In this document: positions 52,170-61,455 of the stretch, in pieces | Layout: the number at the start of each line of letters is the position of its first letter | How positions within the stretch are numbered: position 1 is the first letter of the stretch | From: JAAUTY01 sp964397305 | GTDB lineage: Bacteria; Cyanobacteriota; Cyanobacteriia; Cyanobacteriales; Spirulinaceae | DNA length: 64,000 bases | Direction: 5' to 3' | Assembly (NCBI GenBank): GCA_964397305.1 | Contig: CAYNIP010000012.1 | Coordinates: 1-64,000 of the forward strand | Translations under genes and position numbers: made by a program | Notes under the pieces: model-generated | Databases searched by the model: none | What the model was told of the DNA's origin: nothing | The model's input: only the letters and a program-made list of their open reading frames with translations

Positions 52170-53000
52170 TCATCCCCCGGCCCCTTCTTTCCAGGAGGGC
52201 GAAGGGGAGTCTCCAAGGTGAGATGCACCCCTTCCGGGGGCTATTAAGGCGGTCAAATGTGCCAAGGTGAGGGTAGGTCTGGGATCGAGGGGAGCGAGGC
52301 CGCCGAGGCGACGGCAGGGGCGATCGCTATCTCCCAGGCTATCCAAAACCAGGGCAGCTCCCGGAAACTGTTGGGTGCGGGTGTAGTCGTTGACCGTCAC
52401 CACCGTGGTTAGGCCGGCCTCCTGAGCGGCGATCGCCCCCGGCTCTGAATCTTCAATGGCCACACAAGCCGTGGCCGGGAGCCCTAGGGCTCTGAGAACA
52501 GAGTGGTAAATATCCGGGGCCGGCTTTTTCCGGGGCACGATATCCCCGGCCGCGATCACTTCAAACCAGGCTGGATCGAGCTGCTGCTCCAATAAGGCCA
52601 GGGCGTTAGGCAGGGCACTGGTGGTGGCGATCGCCAAGCGCACCCCCGCCGCCCGAGCCGCCGTGATCAGTCGCCGCACCCCCGGCCGCAGGGCGATCGC
52701 GCCGCTGGCTAGCAACTCTTGGTAGTAGGCCGTTTTCGACCGATGCAAAGCAGCGATCCAGGCCTCCAGATCGCCATCGCCGGGGCGAAATTCGGGGCGA
52801 TACCACTGCAAGTAGTAGGCCAAGCGCTCCTTGCCTCCAGCGATCATCAGCAGCCGACCGTACAACTCCTCCGGCCACTGCCAGGGCAGCCCCGCCGCCG
52901 CCAAGGCGCGGTTAAAGGCCACCCGATGCCCATCGCGCTCCGTCTCGGCCAAGGTTCCATCCACATCAAAGATCAGAGCCTGGAGGGGAAGCGGAGCCAT
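52170..53000 (-). CDS. cbbY: CbbY-like HAD-superfamily phosphatase
   Basis: This is a HAD hydrolase with the nucleophile motif DVDGTLAETE, a cap domain with GGKERLAYYL, motif II TTSA and motif IV EDSEPG. It is close to CbbY, which removes the Rubisco inhibitor xylulose-1,5-bisphosphate. The identification beyond HAD family is by pattern and not certain. The last 20 or so residues (SHLGDSPSPSWKEGAGG and stop) are encoded by a dispersed repeat, so the native C-terminus has been replaced or extended. It starts 4 bases after the lgt stop codon and so is in one operon with it. Confidence 0.78.
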   Translation of the reverse strand: MAPLPLQALIFDVDGTLAETERDGHRVAFNRALAAAGLPWQWPEELYGRLLMIAGGKERLAYYLQWYRPEFRPGDGDLEAWIAALHRSKTAYYQELLASGAIALRPGVRRLITAARAAGVRLAIATTSALPNALALLEQQLDPAWFEVIAAGDIVPRKKPAPDIYHSVLRALGLPATACVAIEDSEPGAIAAQEAGLTTVVTVNDYTRTQQFPGAALVLDSLGDSDRPCRRLGGLAPLDPRPTLTLAHLTALIAPGRGASHLGDSPSPSWKEGAGG

Positions 53001-53004
53001 GATC

Positions 53005-53835
53005 TCAGCGCGGGTGGGACACCAATTTGCGCCGTCCCAGGATCGCGAGGCTCGTGCCGACCGCCAGGGCCGCCAAGATATGGACAACGTTGAAAGGCGT
53101 GCCCGGGAAAAACCAAGAATCCGTCCGCAGGAACTCAAGGAAGAAGCGGCCGCTGGGATACCAGATCAAGTAGGCCAAGGTGAGGTCCCCCGGCTGGAGC
53201 TGCTTCTCAAACCGGCTCGCGAGCCAAAACAGCAGCCCAAAGCCCAGCAGATTCCAGACGGACTCGTAGAGAAACAGAGGGTGAAAGCGAGTGCTTTCCG
53301 GGTAGGTTCCTAGGTCATTGTAGGGCCGTAGCCGGTGGGGGGGATCGATCCGGAGGCCCCAGGGTAGCTGCGTGGGTGGGCCGTAGAGTTCCTGGTTGAT
53401 GAAGTTGCCCCAGCGGCCGATGGCCTGGGCTAGGGGCAGACCGAGGGCGATCCCGTCTAGGAAATCTGGCAAGGGCAAGCGTCGCCAGCGGGCAAAGAGC
53501 CAGAGCGCGATCCCGCCCGCAATCAGGCCGCCAAAAATATGAATGCCACCGCTCCAGACTTGCAGGATCTTGCCCGGATGCTCCAGGTAGTACCCCAGGC
53601 CCTCAGATCCCCGAGGGGACTGGATGAAAACATAGTAGAGCCGTGCGCCGATGAAGCCAGGGATCAGGGCCCAGAGCAGCATATCCCAGAGGTCTTCGGG
53701 GTTGCGGCCGCGATGGCGGACGTAGCGGCTGGCGATCCAGGCCCCGAGCAGGATCGCGCTCATCATCAAAATGCCATACCAGCGCAGAGTCAGCGGGCCC
53801 AGTTGGAACAAAATCGGATCGACTGGAGGGTACAT
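53005..53835 (-). CDS. lgt: Prolipoprotein diacylglyceryl transferase
   Basis: Lgt adds diacylglycerol to the lipobox Cys of lipoproteins in the inner membrane. The 276-residue protein has about seven transmembrane helices and the family signature GRWGNFINQELYG, together with HPLFLYES and the GARLYYV segment. The ATG at 53835 starts with the family-typical MYPPVDPILFQLGPL. It is followed by the HAD gene with a 4-base gap. Confidence 0.94.
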   Translation of the reverse strand: MYPPVDPILFQLGPLTLRWYGILMMSAILLGAWIASRYVRHRGRNPEDLWDMLLWALIPGFIGARLYYVFIQSPRGSEGLGYYLEHPGKILQVWSGGIHIFGGLIAGGIALWLFARWRRLPLPDFLDGIALGLPLAQAIGRWGNFINQELYGPPTQLPWGLRIDPPHRLRPYNDLGTYPESTRFHPLFLYESVWNLLGFGLLFWLASRFEKQLQPGDLTLAYLIWYPSGRFFLEFLRTDSWFFPGTPFNVVHILAALAVGTSLAILGRRKLVSHPR

Positions 53836-54135
53836 AAGTTCAAGTTGACGCCGCCTGCATTCCCTCAGCTTACCCCAGGGGGGGTCTGGAGATTGAATTG
53901 AGAGGGGTGCAGCGGATTTGCAGTCTCGTGAGAGCAGTCTAGAGCCCCTCCCCCGCAGGATTGAGTTTGGGGGGTGAGCACAACCCGCTCCCTAGAAATA
54001 TAGGGCTCTGCATCTCAATTGGCATCGGGAAAGGCGCGATCGCATCCCCTAAGATGGCATTTTGTATCAGATTACCCAGATTATCTGGAAGCGGCAAGAT
54101 AGTATAGCAAATCACAGTGCGTTCCCGTTAGCACC
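53836..54135. other. Spacer with divergent promoters of lgt and the M16 operon
   Basis: No gene is seen. A GC-rich repeat remnant lies around 53940-53985. An AT-rich segment with TAGTATAGCA near 54095-54110 is a plausible promoter for the M16 operon. Confidence 0.35.
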
Positions 54136-55413
54136 TTGCAACAACTATCCTGCGCGCCTGCTGCCGCGATTGACTTTCCGGCGGCGATCTGCCGTTTCGA
54201 TGACGGCTTGACAGTGATTCACCAGCATTTGCCGGCCACCTCCGTTGCGGTGGTCGATGTCTGGGTCCGAGCTGGCACGAATGCTGAACCGGATGACTGG
54301 TATGGGATGGCTCACTTTTTGGAGCACATGATCTTTAAGGGCAGCCAGCGCGTGGCTCCCGGAGAGTTTGACTGGGCGATCGAGACCAGCGGCGGCATTA
54401 CCAATGCGGCCACCAGCCACGACTATGCCCACTTTTTCATCGCTACGGCGGCCCAGAATCTCCCCCTGACCCTGCCCTACTTTGCCGACATTCTGCTCGA
54501 TGCGGCGATCCCGGAGGAAGAGTTTGCCCGAGAGCGAGATGTGGTATTGGAAGAAATTCGCTCCTGCCAAGATGATCCCGACTGGCTCGCCTTCCAGGCC
54601 CTCTGCGAGACCCTGTACCAAGATGCTGACTACGGCCGCTCAATTTTAGGAACGGAAGCGCAAATCTGGGAGCGTACCCCCAACCAGATGCGCTGTTTTC
54701 ACCGCACGCTCTATCAACCCGACAACATGACGGTCGCCGTCATTGGCGGCCTAGATCGGGAGGCAACCTTATCCCTGGTCCATGAGACCTTTAACCCCTT
54801 CAGCACGCGCTCTGAGTGTCCACCGCGAACCCGCCGCACTCCCCAGCCCCTGGCCGGCAGCCGCCGCACGGAGCTGCGTCTGCCACGTTTGGAACAGGCT
54901 CGGTTGCTGCTGGGGTGGCTCGCGCCGGGGGTGGAGGATTTGAATACGGCCTTTGGCTTGGACGTGATCGCGGCGATTTTGGCGGGGGGGCGCTCCTCGC
55001 GGCTGGTGCGGGAACTCCGGGAGGAGCAGCGCTTGGTTCTGGATATCAGCAGCGAGTTCTCCCTGCAACAAGGAGCCAGTTTACTCACGATCGCCGCTTG
55101 GCTGGAGCCTCAGTATTTGGAACTCGTGGAGGCCCTGCTGGTGGAGCAAGTTACAGCCTTGCAACGCCAACTGGTAGCACCGACCGAACTCGCTCGCGCC
55201 CAGCGGCAACTCGGCAACGATTACGCTTTTTCGACGGAGACGCCAGCGCAATTGGCCGGCCTCTATGGCTACTACAGCACGATCGCGACGCCGGAGCTGT
55301 CGGTGCTGTATCCTGAACGCATCCAACGCCTTCAAGCCAGCGAGCTTCAGATGATCGCCAGCCGCTATCTGAACCCTGAATGCTACGCGGCTGTTACGGT
55401 GCGCTCGCTCTAG
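54136..55413 (+). CDS. M16 family zinc peptidase, catalytic subunit
   Basis: The 425-residue protein is an M16B peptidase with the inverted zinc motif HFLEH (in MAHFLEHMIFKGS) and the distal Glu in a helix around RERDVVLEEI. M16 peptidases degrade small peptides or process proteins such as targeting signals. The start is a TTG at 54136; no ATG occurs before the conserved part. The stop overlaps the GTG start of the next M16 gene, so the two are translated together. Confidence 0.87.
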   Translation: MQQLSCAPAAAIDFPAAICRFDDGLTVIHQHLPATSVAVVDVWVRAGTNAEPDDWYGMAHFLEHMIFKGSQRVAPGEFDWAIETSGGITNAATSHDYAHFFIATAAQNLPLTLPYFADILLDAAIPEEEFARERDVVLEEIRSCQDDPDWLAFQALCETLYQDADYGRSILGTEAQIWERTPNQMRCFHRTLYQPDNMTVAVIGGLDREATLSLVHETFNPFSTRSECPPRTRRTPQPLAGSRRTELRLPRLEQARLLLGWLAPGVEDLNTAFGLDVIAAILAGGRSSRLVRELREEQRLVLDISSEFSLQQGASLLTIAAWLEPQYLELVEALLVEQVTALQRQLVAPTELARAQRQLGNDYAFSTETPAQLAGLYGYYSTIATPELSVLYPERIQRLQASELQMIASRYLNPECYAAVTVRSL

Positions 55414-56711
55414 TGGAACTCGTGCTCAAACCTGTTGATCGCCACCTCCCCCTTGCTCAACCTCCCGTGGAGCGTGTCGTGCTGCCGAATGGCATCACGG
55501 TGATTGCGGTGGAAAATAATGCGGCGGATATTGTGGCGGCCCGCTTGTTCTGGCGGGTGGGCAGTTGCTGGGAAGGACCGGAACAGGCGGGCCTCTCCCA
55601 TCTGGTGGCGACGATGTTGACTAAGGGCACAACGGAACGCTCGGCCGTGGCGATCGCCGACTGCGTGGAGTCGGTCGGGGCGAGTCTGGGCACGGAGGCC
55701 GCCAGCGACTATTTCACGATCGGCCTCAAGACCGTGGGCGCAGATTTTGCCGCCCTGCTGCATCTGGTGGGGGAGCTGAGTCGCTGCCCCAGCTTTCCGG
55801 CGGACGAAGTGACCCTGGAGCAACATCTCACCCTGCAAAATTTGCGCGCCCAACAGGAGCGCCCCTTCAGCGTCGCCTACAACCAACTGCGGGCCGCCAT
55901 GTATCCCGACCATCCCTATGGGCGGCCGGTCCTGGGAACTGAGGCGACGATCGCCGCCTTAGACCGGGAGGACTTGGTGGCCTATCACCAACAGCACTTC
56001 CGCCCCGATACGCTGGTGATCAGTATCACGGGCTGCCTGACGCCTGCGGCGGCCTTGGCCTTGGTTGAGGCGGTCTTTGGGGATTGGCCGGCTCCGGCCC
56101 TGCCACCGCCGACCCCGCAGTTAGTGCCCTTGGTGGCCAGTCCCCGCCGCTGCCAGACGGCCCAGGAAACCCAGCAGGCGGTGGTGATGCTGGGCTACCT
56201 CACGCCTCCCGCTTGCCATGAGGACTATGCAGTGCTCAAGCTGCTCAATACCTACCTGGGGAACGGCCTGTCAAGCCGCCTGTTTGTGGAGCTGCGCGAG
56301 AAGCGCGGCCTTGCCTACGATGTCTCGGCCTTTTACCCGACCCGCCGCGATACGTCCCAGTTCGCGGCTTATTTGGGCACCGCGCCGGAGAATACGGGGG
56401 TGGCGATCGCCAGTCTGCAACGGGAAATGCAACGCCTCTGGGAGGTGGAGCTGCCCGCAGAGGAGCTGCAAGCGGCGAAAAATAAGGTCCTCGGGCAATA
56501 CGCACTCGGCAAGCAGACGAATGCTGAAATCGCCCACCTCTATGGCTGGTATGAAGCCATTGAAGTCGGGCTCGAGTTTGATCAACAATTCCAAGCGGCG
56601 GTGACTCAGGTGACGCCCGCCCAGGCCCAGGCCGCCGCTCAGCGCTATTTCAGCGATTCTCCCTACATCTCCCTCGTCGGCCCGGCTGCTACCCTCGCAA
56701 CCCTGGGATGA
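55413..56711 (+). CDS. M16 family peptidase, non-catalytic partner
   Basis: This protein is M16-like over its length but lacks the HxxEH motif (position reads GLSHLVATML). It keeps the C-terminal Arg/Tyr-containing substrate-binding segment (RLFVELREKRGLAYDVSAF). It is expected to form a heterodimer with the upstream catalytic subunit, as known in other bacteria and mitochondria. The GTG start at 55413 overlaps the upstream stop codon (TAGTG). The stop codon overlaps the ATG of the SulP gene (ATGA). Confidence 0.87.
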   Translation: MELVLKPVDRHLPLAQPPVERVVLPNGITVIAVENNAADIVAARLFWRVGSCWEGPEQAGLSHLVATMLTKGTTERSAVAIADCVESVGASLGTEAASDYFTIGLKTVGADFAALLHLVGELSRCPSFPADEVTLEQHLTLQNLRAQQERPFSVAYNQLRAAMYPDHPYGRPVLGTEATIAALDREDLVAYHQQHFRPDTLVISITGCLTPAAALALVEAVFGDWPAPALPPPTPQLVPLVASPRRCQTAQETQQAVVMLGYLTPPACHEDYAVLKLLNTYLGNGLSSRLFVELREKRGLAYDVSAFYPTRRDTSQFAAYLGTAPENTGVAIASLQREMQRLWEVELPAEELQAAKNKVLGQYALGKQTNAEIAHLYGWYEAIEVGLEFDQQFQAAVTQVTPAQAQAAAQRYFSDSPYISLVGPAATLATLG

Positions 56712-58987
56712 GGTGGGGCATGACCCAAGACGCCACCCTCCGCCCTCGTCTGCTCCTGGTCACGGCTCAGCTCACAGCCGCCTTAAGCCCTCAACTCCTA
56801 ATTCCCAGCCTCACGGCCGGCCTCGTCGCCGGGGCCATCGGCACGATTCGCGCCATCTCCTACGCGGCTCTGATCTTCTCGGGCAGCCTCTCGGAGCACT
56901 TGGCGACGGGGATCGGGCTCACGGTCTTTAGCACCGGCCTGATCAGCGCGATCGCCGGTCTCACCAGCGCCCTGCCCGGGATGATCGTCACGCCCCTGGC
57001 GGCCCCCACCGCCATCCTCGCCCTCATGGCCAGTGACTTGGCCGCTCGCCTAGGACCGGGGGCGGCCTCGGAGACGGTCTGGGTGACAGTGGTGATGGCG
57101 ATCGCCCTCAGCGCCCTGCTTACCGGTGCCCTGCTCCTCACCCTCGGTCGGGTTCAGCTCGGCAATGCGATCCGCCTCGTGCCCTATCCCGTGGTCGGCG
57201 GCTTCATGGCCGGGACGGGCTGGCTGCTGGTAGACGGTTTTTTTCAAGTGACCTGCGACCAGCCCCTGACCTGGGCCACGCTCCCGGCCTTAGGGCAACC
57301 CGAAGCCTTGGCCCACTGGAGCCTGGGCCTGCTCTTCACGCTCCTGCTCCTCGGGGCCGCCCATCGCTTCCAGCATTACTGGGTGATGCCGGGAACCCTG
57401 CTGGGGTTGGTCGTGGCCTTCTATGGGTTGCTCCTCGCCCAAGGTCAGCCCCTAGCGGTTGCCCGGGCCCAGGGCTGGCTGCTGGGCCCCTTTCCGGAAG
57501 GGGGCCTCTGGCAACCCCTGGGCTGGGGAGATCTGGGAGCGGTGCAGTGGTCGGCGATCGCCAGCCAGAGCGGCAGCCTGCTCGCGGTCGCGGCGGTGAG
57601 CCTCCTCTCCCTGGTGCTGAGCAACAGTGCCATTGAACTGGTGGTGGAGCAAGACATCAGCCTCAACCAGGAGCTGCAATCAGTAGGCCTAGCCAGCTTG
57701 GTCGCCGGCCTCGGCAGCGGCATGCCCGGCAGCCAGGCCCTCCCCAGCACGCTGCTAGTCCATGAAATCGGCGGCCGCAGTCGCTTGACCGGTCTCTTTG
57801 CCAGCTTGCCGGCGATCGCCGTGCTGGTCCTCGGCGCCCAACTCCTGAGCTATTGCCCCAAGCCAGTTTTGGGAGCCTTGCTGCTCTATCTGGGCCTAAC
57901 CCTGTTGTGGCAGTGGCTCTACCAGGCCTGGTTCAGGCTCCCCCGCCTGGACTACGCGATCGTGGTGGTGATGATCATCGCGATCCCGGTCGCCGGGTTC
58001 CTCGCTGGCATTGCCCTCGGCTTCCTGCTCAGTGTGCTCTGGTTCATGTACTGCTATAGCCATGTGGATGTGGCGCGGGATGTGCAGTCCGGGCGCACTC
58101 TCCGCAGCAATGTCGAGCGCTCGGCGGCGGCGCGGGAGTACCTCCAAGCTCAGGGGGAGCAAATTTTGGTGCTGGAATTGCGCGGCTTCCTCTTTTTTGG
58201 CACGGCCACCTATTTGCTGAATCAGGTGCGCGATCGCGTCCAAGCCCCCGAGAGCCCGATCCGGTTCATCCTCCTCGACTTCCGTCGAGTCATCGGCCTG
58301 GATGCCTCGGCGGTCTCCAGTTGCAACAAGATCCTAAAAATTGCCCAGCGCCGCCAGCTCCAGCTTGTTTTCACCAACCTCTCCGACGAGTTTCGCCAGC
58401 AACTCCAGCAGGGGGGCGGGGCCAACCTCCCGCCGTCAGGAGAGCAGCCCGCTGCCACGGCCACCTGCCAACGACAGGCCGACCTCGATCGCGGCTTGGA
58501 GTGGTGCGAGGAGCAAATCTTGCAATCCTGGGGCCAAGGGACAGCTCCCACCCTCAGCTTGGTCGAGCATTTCCAGGGACAATTTCTGCCGGAGGTCGAG
58601 GCGGCGCAGGCTTTTTTGGCCTACCTGCAACCCCGACAATTTCAGCCTGGGCAAGATGTCTTCGCGGCCACCGCCGGGGATAGCCTCTACTTTGTCGCCT
58701 CGGGGCGGATCAGTGTCTTGCTCGACTTAGCAGAGGCGGGAACCAAGCGGTTGCAACGAGTGAGTGCTGGCGGTGTGCTCGGAGAAATGCGGTTCTATGG
58801 CAAAGCCCCCCTCTCAACTCAAGTCGTGGTCGAGGTCGCCAGTGAACTGTACGAACTGACTCGCCCCGCCTTTGAGCAAATGCAGCAGGAGCAACCGGAC
58901 TTGGCCAGCCGCCTCGAAGGCTACATCATCCGCGTGCTCTGCGATAGCCTCTTGCGCCGCGAGCAACAGTTGCGGGTGATGCGCTGA
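56708..58987 (+). CDS. SulP/SLC26 anion transporter with STAS and cNMP-binding domains
   Basis: The 759-residue protein has a SulP membrane domain (about 20-450; 10-14 transmembrane segments), a STAS domain (about 465-600) with LDFRRVIGLDASAVSS, and a C-terminal cyclic-nucleotide-binding domain (about 615-755) with FQPGQDVFAATAGDSLYFV and VLGEMRFYGKAPLS. SulP proteins move sulfate, bicarbonate or other anions. The cNMP domain suggests control by cAMP or a related nucleotide. It starts with an ATGA overlap with the M16 gene, so it is the third gene of the operon. An ATG at 56720 is an alternative. Confidence 0.88.
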   Translation: MRWGMTQDATLRPRLLLVTAQLTAALSPQLLIPSLTAGLVAGAIGTIRAISYAALIFSGSLSEHLATGIGLTVFSTGLISAIAGLTSALPGMIVTPLAAPTAILALMASDLAARLGPGAASETVWVTVVMAIALSALLTGALLLTLGRVQLGNAIRLVPYPVVGGFMAGTGWLLVDGFFQVTCDQPLTWATLPALGQPEALAHWSLGLLFTLLLLGAAHRFQHYWVMPGTLLGLVVAFYGLLLAQGQPLAVARAQGWLLGPFPEGGLWQPLGWGDLGAVQWSAIASQSGSLLAVAAVSLLSLVLSNSAIELVVEQDISLNQELQSVGLASLVAGLGSGMPGSQALPSTLLVHEIGGRSRLTGLFASLPAIAVLVLGAQLLSYCPKPVLGALLLYLGLTLLWQWLYQAWFRLPRLDYAIVVVMIIAIPVAGFLAGIALGFLLSVLWFMYCYSHVDVARDVQSGRTLRSNVERSAAAREYLQAQGEQILVLELRGFLFFGTATYLLNQVRDRVQAPESPIRFILLDFRRVIGLDASAVSSCNKILKIAQRRQLQLVFTNLSDEFRQQLQQGGGANLPPSGEQPAATATCQRQADLDRGLEWCEEQILQSWGQGTAPTLSLVEHFQGQFLPEVEAAQAFLAYLQPRQFQPGQDVFAATAGDSLYFVASGRISVLLDLAEAGTKRLQRVSAGGVLGEMRFYGKAPLSTQVVVEVASELYELTRPAFEQMQQEQPDLASRLEGYIIRVLCDSLLRREQQLRVMR

Positions 58988-59035
58988 GGGGCCGGCCCGT
59001 CAGGGTTGCAGCGGGAGGCCTGGAGCGACCGTCAT

Positions 59036-59086
59036 CGTAGACGCGCAGCGGCTTCTCGCAGAGTGGGCAAACTTGCCTAATTGAGA
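59036..59086 (-). repeat. Dispersed repeat, second copy
   Basis: Read on the minus strand this matches 22784-22833 nearly base for base (CTCAATTAGGCAAGTT, CTGCGAGAAGCCGCTGCGC). It lies in the spacer between the convergent SulP and pyrC genes. Confidence 0.75.
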
Positions 59087-59110
59087 GGTAGCCGAGCGAA
59101 GGGGACGGGG

Positions 59111-60469
59111 CTAGTCGGCCGTAAACTGGAGGGCGCGCCCGCGTACTTCCGTGTGGATCTGGCCGCGCTCATAGACGATCTGGCCGCCGACCAGGGTGTA
59201 CTGGGGCCAGCCCACCAGTTGCCAGCCCTCAAAGGGGCTCCAGCCACATTTCGATACCACGTCTTCCCGACGCACGGGCTTTTCTTGATCGAGATCCACG
59301 AGGACTAAATCAGCATCATAGCCCGGCAGGAGTTTCCCTTTGTTGGCAATCCCGTAGGCGGCCGCTGGGCCGGCGGCCATCCACTGGGCTACCTGGGCAT
59401 AGGTACAGCGTCCCTGCTTGGCCTGGGTGAGCATTAGGGGCAGGGCTGTTTCCACTCCCGGCATTCCTGAGGGGGTATTGGGGTAGCCCTTTGCCTTTTC
59501 CTCGAGGGTGTGGGGGGCGTGGTCCGTGGCAATGAAGTCGATCACGCCATCCTGTAGAGCTTGCCAGAGGATTTCGTTGTTTTGGGGCGATCGCAGGGGC
59601 GGATTCATCTGGGCCAGCGTGCCGAGGTTCTCGTAGGCCCAGGTGTTGAGCAGCAGGTGCTGGGGCGTCACCTCCGCTGTGACCCAGGGGGGCTTCTCCT
59701 GACGCAAGTACTCCGCTTCAACCCCCGTGGAGAGGTGCAAAATGTGCAGGCGGCGCTGGTACTTGTTCGACAGCTTCAGGGCTAACTGGGTCGCGTTCAG
59801 GGCTGCCTGTTCGTCTTGAATCTGGGAGTGAACGGCCGGATCAGTGCGGCCACGAAACTGCTGACGGCGCGCGTGGATGCGGGCCTGATCTTCGGCATGA
59901 ACCGCGATCAAGCGCCGGCCGCTGGCAAAGATCGGCTCTAACTCGGCTTCGCGGCTCACGAGGAGGGCTCCGTGGGCCGAGCCCATGAAAATCTTGATGC
60001 CGCAGGTGGGACTCGCCGTGTTGAGATCGGGCAAATTCTCCGGCGTTGCGCCCATGAAGAAGCCATAGTTCACCAAACACTTCTGCGCCGCTCGGTGCAG
60101 CTTGTCCTCGAGGGCAGCCTGGGTGGTGGTCAAGGGCTTGGTGTTGGGCATCTCTAAAAAGGAAGTGACACCGCCGCGCGCACAGGCACAGGTCGCGGTG
60201 AACAAATCCTCCTTATGCTCCAGGCCCGGTTCCCGGAAATGCACCTGGGGATCAATGACGCCGGGGAAGAGACTCAGGCCGCTGGCGTCGAGGCTGCGGC
60301 CGGGGCTGGTCAGATTGGGGGCGATCGCCTCGATGCGGCCGTGGCGCACCAAGACATCCAGAACCGAGAACGAGCTGTCGGGTTGCAGGACTCGAGCCTG
60401 GCGAATCAGCAAGGCTTCCGGCGGGGTTGCCGACAGGGGTTCAAACTCAGGGGTAGCGGGATTGTTCAT
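59111..60469 (-). CDS. pyrC: Dihydroorotase (class with DPQVHF motif)
   Basis: This amidohydrolase of 452 residues matches the dihydroorotase family of pyrimidine synthesis, which closes carbamoyl-aspartate to dihydroorotate. Metal-site segments are visible: DPQVHFREPG, KIFMGS (candidate carboxylated Lys), VHAEDQARI, LHILHLST and ATDHAPHTLEEK. The first His of the usual H-x-H is Gln, a substitution found in a subset of bacterial enzymes annotated as dihydroorotase. Activity is therefore likely but less certain. It is divergent from lepB. Confidence 0.82.
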   Translation of the reverse strand: MNNPATPEFEPLSATPPEALLIRQARVLQPDSSFSVLDVLVRHGRIEAIAPNLTSPGRSLDASGLSLFPGVIDPQVHFREPGLEHKEDLFTATCACARGGVTSFLEMPNTKPLTTTQAALEDKLHRAAQKCLVNYGFFMGATPENLPDLNTASPTCGIKIFMGSAHGALLVSREAELEPIFASGRRLIAVHAEDQARIHARRQQFRGRTDPAVHSQIQDEQAALNATQLALKLSNKYQRRLHILHLSTGVEAEYLRQEKPPWVTAEVTPQHLLLNTWAYENLGTLAQMNPPLRSPQNNEILWQALQDGVIDFIATDHAPHTLEEKAKGYPNTPSGMPGVETALPLMLTQAKQGRCTYAQVAQWMAAGPAAAYGIANKGKLLPGYDADLVLVDLDQEKPVRREDVVSKCGWSPFEGWQLVGWPQYTLVGGQIVYERGQIHTEVRGRALQFTAD

Positions 60470-60555
60470 AACTTCATTAGAATAGAGGCTTATGGCACAC
60501 AGACTCTACAGCCAGTGTCACATTATCCTTCACGCTCCTTTTTGCCCCAGACCGC

Positions 60556-61161
60556 ATGACTCAATCCTCGAATCCTTGGTTGGAAGCGCTGAAAACCCTG
60601 GCAATGGCTGGGTTTCTCGCGATTGGAATTCGTCAATTTGTGGCCGAGGCCCGCTACATTCCCTCAGAATCCATGCTGCCGACGCTGGAAGTCAACGATC
60701 GCCTCATGATCGAGAAAATCAGCTACCGGTTCCGTCCCCCAGTCCGGGGCGATGTGATCGTCTTTCAGCCAACGGAGACCCTCGAAGCTCGCAACTTCCA
60801 CGATGCTTTCATTAAGCGCATTGTGGCACTGCCGGGGGAAACCGTGGAGCTACGGGCCGGCCGAGTTTACATCAACGATCAGCCTTTGACGGAAGACTAT
60901 GTGGCTGAGGAGGATGTGACAGAGGTGGGAATCTGTGACTTGCAGCCCGAACAGCCCTACCTCTCGGAGCCCGTCACCATTCCTGACGATTCCTACCTGG
61001 TGCTGGGGGACAACCGCCGCAACAGTTACGATAGCCGCTGTTGGGGAATTGTGCCGATGGATCGGATCATTGGGCGGGCGGCGGTGCGCTTCTGGCCGCT
61101 GAATCGTCTTGGGGGCCTTGAGACTGAAGCCACGGACAGGACAGGGTTCGCAGCCGAGTGA
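60556..61161 (+). CDS. lepB: Signal peptidase I
   Basis: LepB removes signal peptides at the membrane. The 201-residue protein has one N-terminal transmembrane helix (LKTLAMAGFLAIGIRQFV). The catalytic Ser39 is in PSESMLPTL and Lys88 in FIKRIVALPGE, and the DNRRNSYDSR box is present. The single anchor and short length fit the Gram-positive/cyanobacterial type. Confidence 0.95.
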   Translation: MTQSSNPWLEALKTLAMAGFLAIGIRQFVAEARYIPSESMLPTLEVNDRLMIEKISYRFRPPVRGDVIVFQPTETLEARNFHDAFIKRIVALPGETVELRAGRVYINDQPLTEDYVAEEDVTEVGICDLQPEQPYLSEPVTIPDDSYLVLGDNRRNSYDSRCWGIVPMDRIIGRAAVRFWPLNRLGGLETEATDRTGFAAE

Positions 61162-61193
61162 CCCCCCGCTGCTGGGCTCATCAGCCCGGAGCA

Positions 61194-61382
61194 CTAGGCC
61201 ACTTCGTGACCAGCCTCCAGGATCGCTTGCTTCACGGCTGCCAAGGACGCTTCACTCGTCACCGTGACCTGCTTGCTGCTGAGGTCGATGGTGACGGTAG
61301 CCTGGCTGTCTAGGGATTGCACGGCTTGCGTGACCGCCTGAGCGCAGGCTTGGCAAACCATACTGGGAACTTGTAGCTGCAT
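61194..61382 (-). CDS. Copper chaperone, Atx1-like (HMA domain)
   Basis: The 62-residue HMA domain has the metal motif MVCQAC near residues 8-13 and the GHEV C-terminus. It closely resembles cyanobacterial Atx1, which carries Cu(I) to P-type ATPases (CtaA/PacS) for plastocyanin and cytochrome oxidase. No ATPase gene is adjacent. Confidence 0.88.
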   Translation of the reverse strand: MQLQVPSMVCQACAQAVTQAVQSLDSQATVTIDLSSKQVTVTSEASLAAVKQAILEAGHEVA

Positions 61383-61455
61383 CGTGACTGGCTCTAAGGG
61401 TTTAGAAGGGCAGGAGCCTGAGACCCTGCCCCGACAACAGACTCAAGCCGAACCC

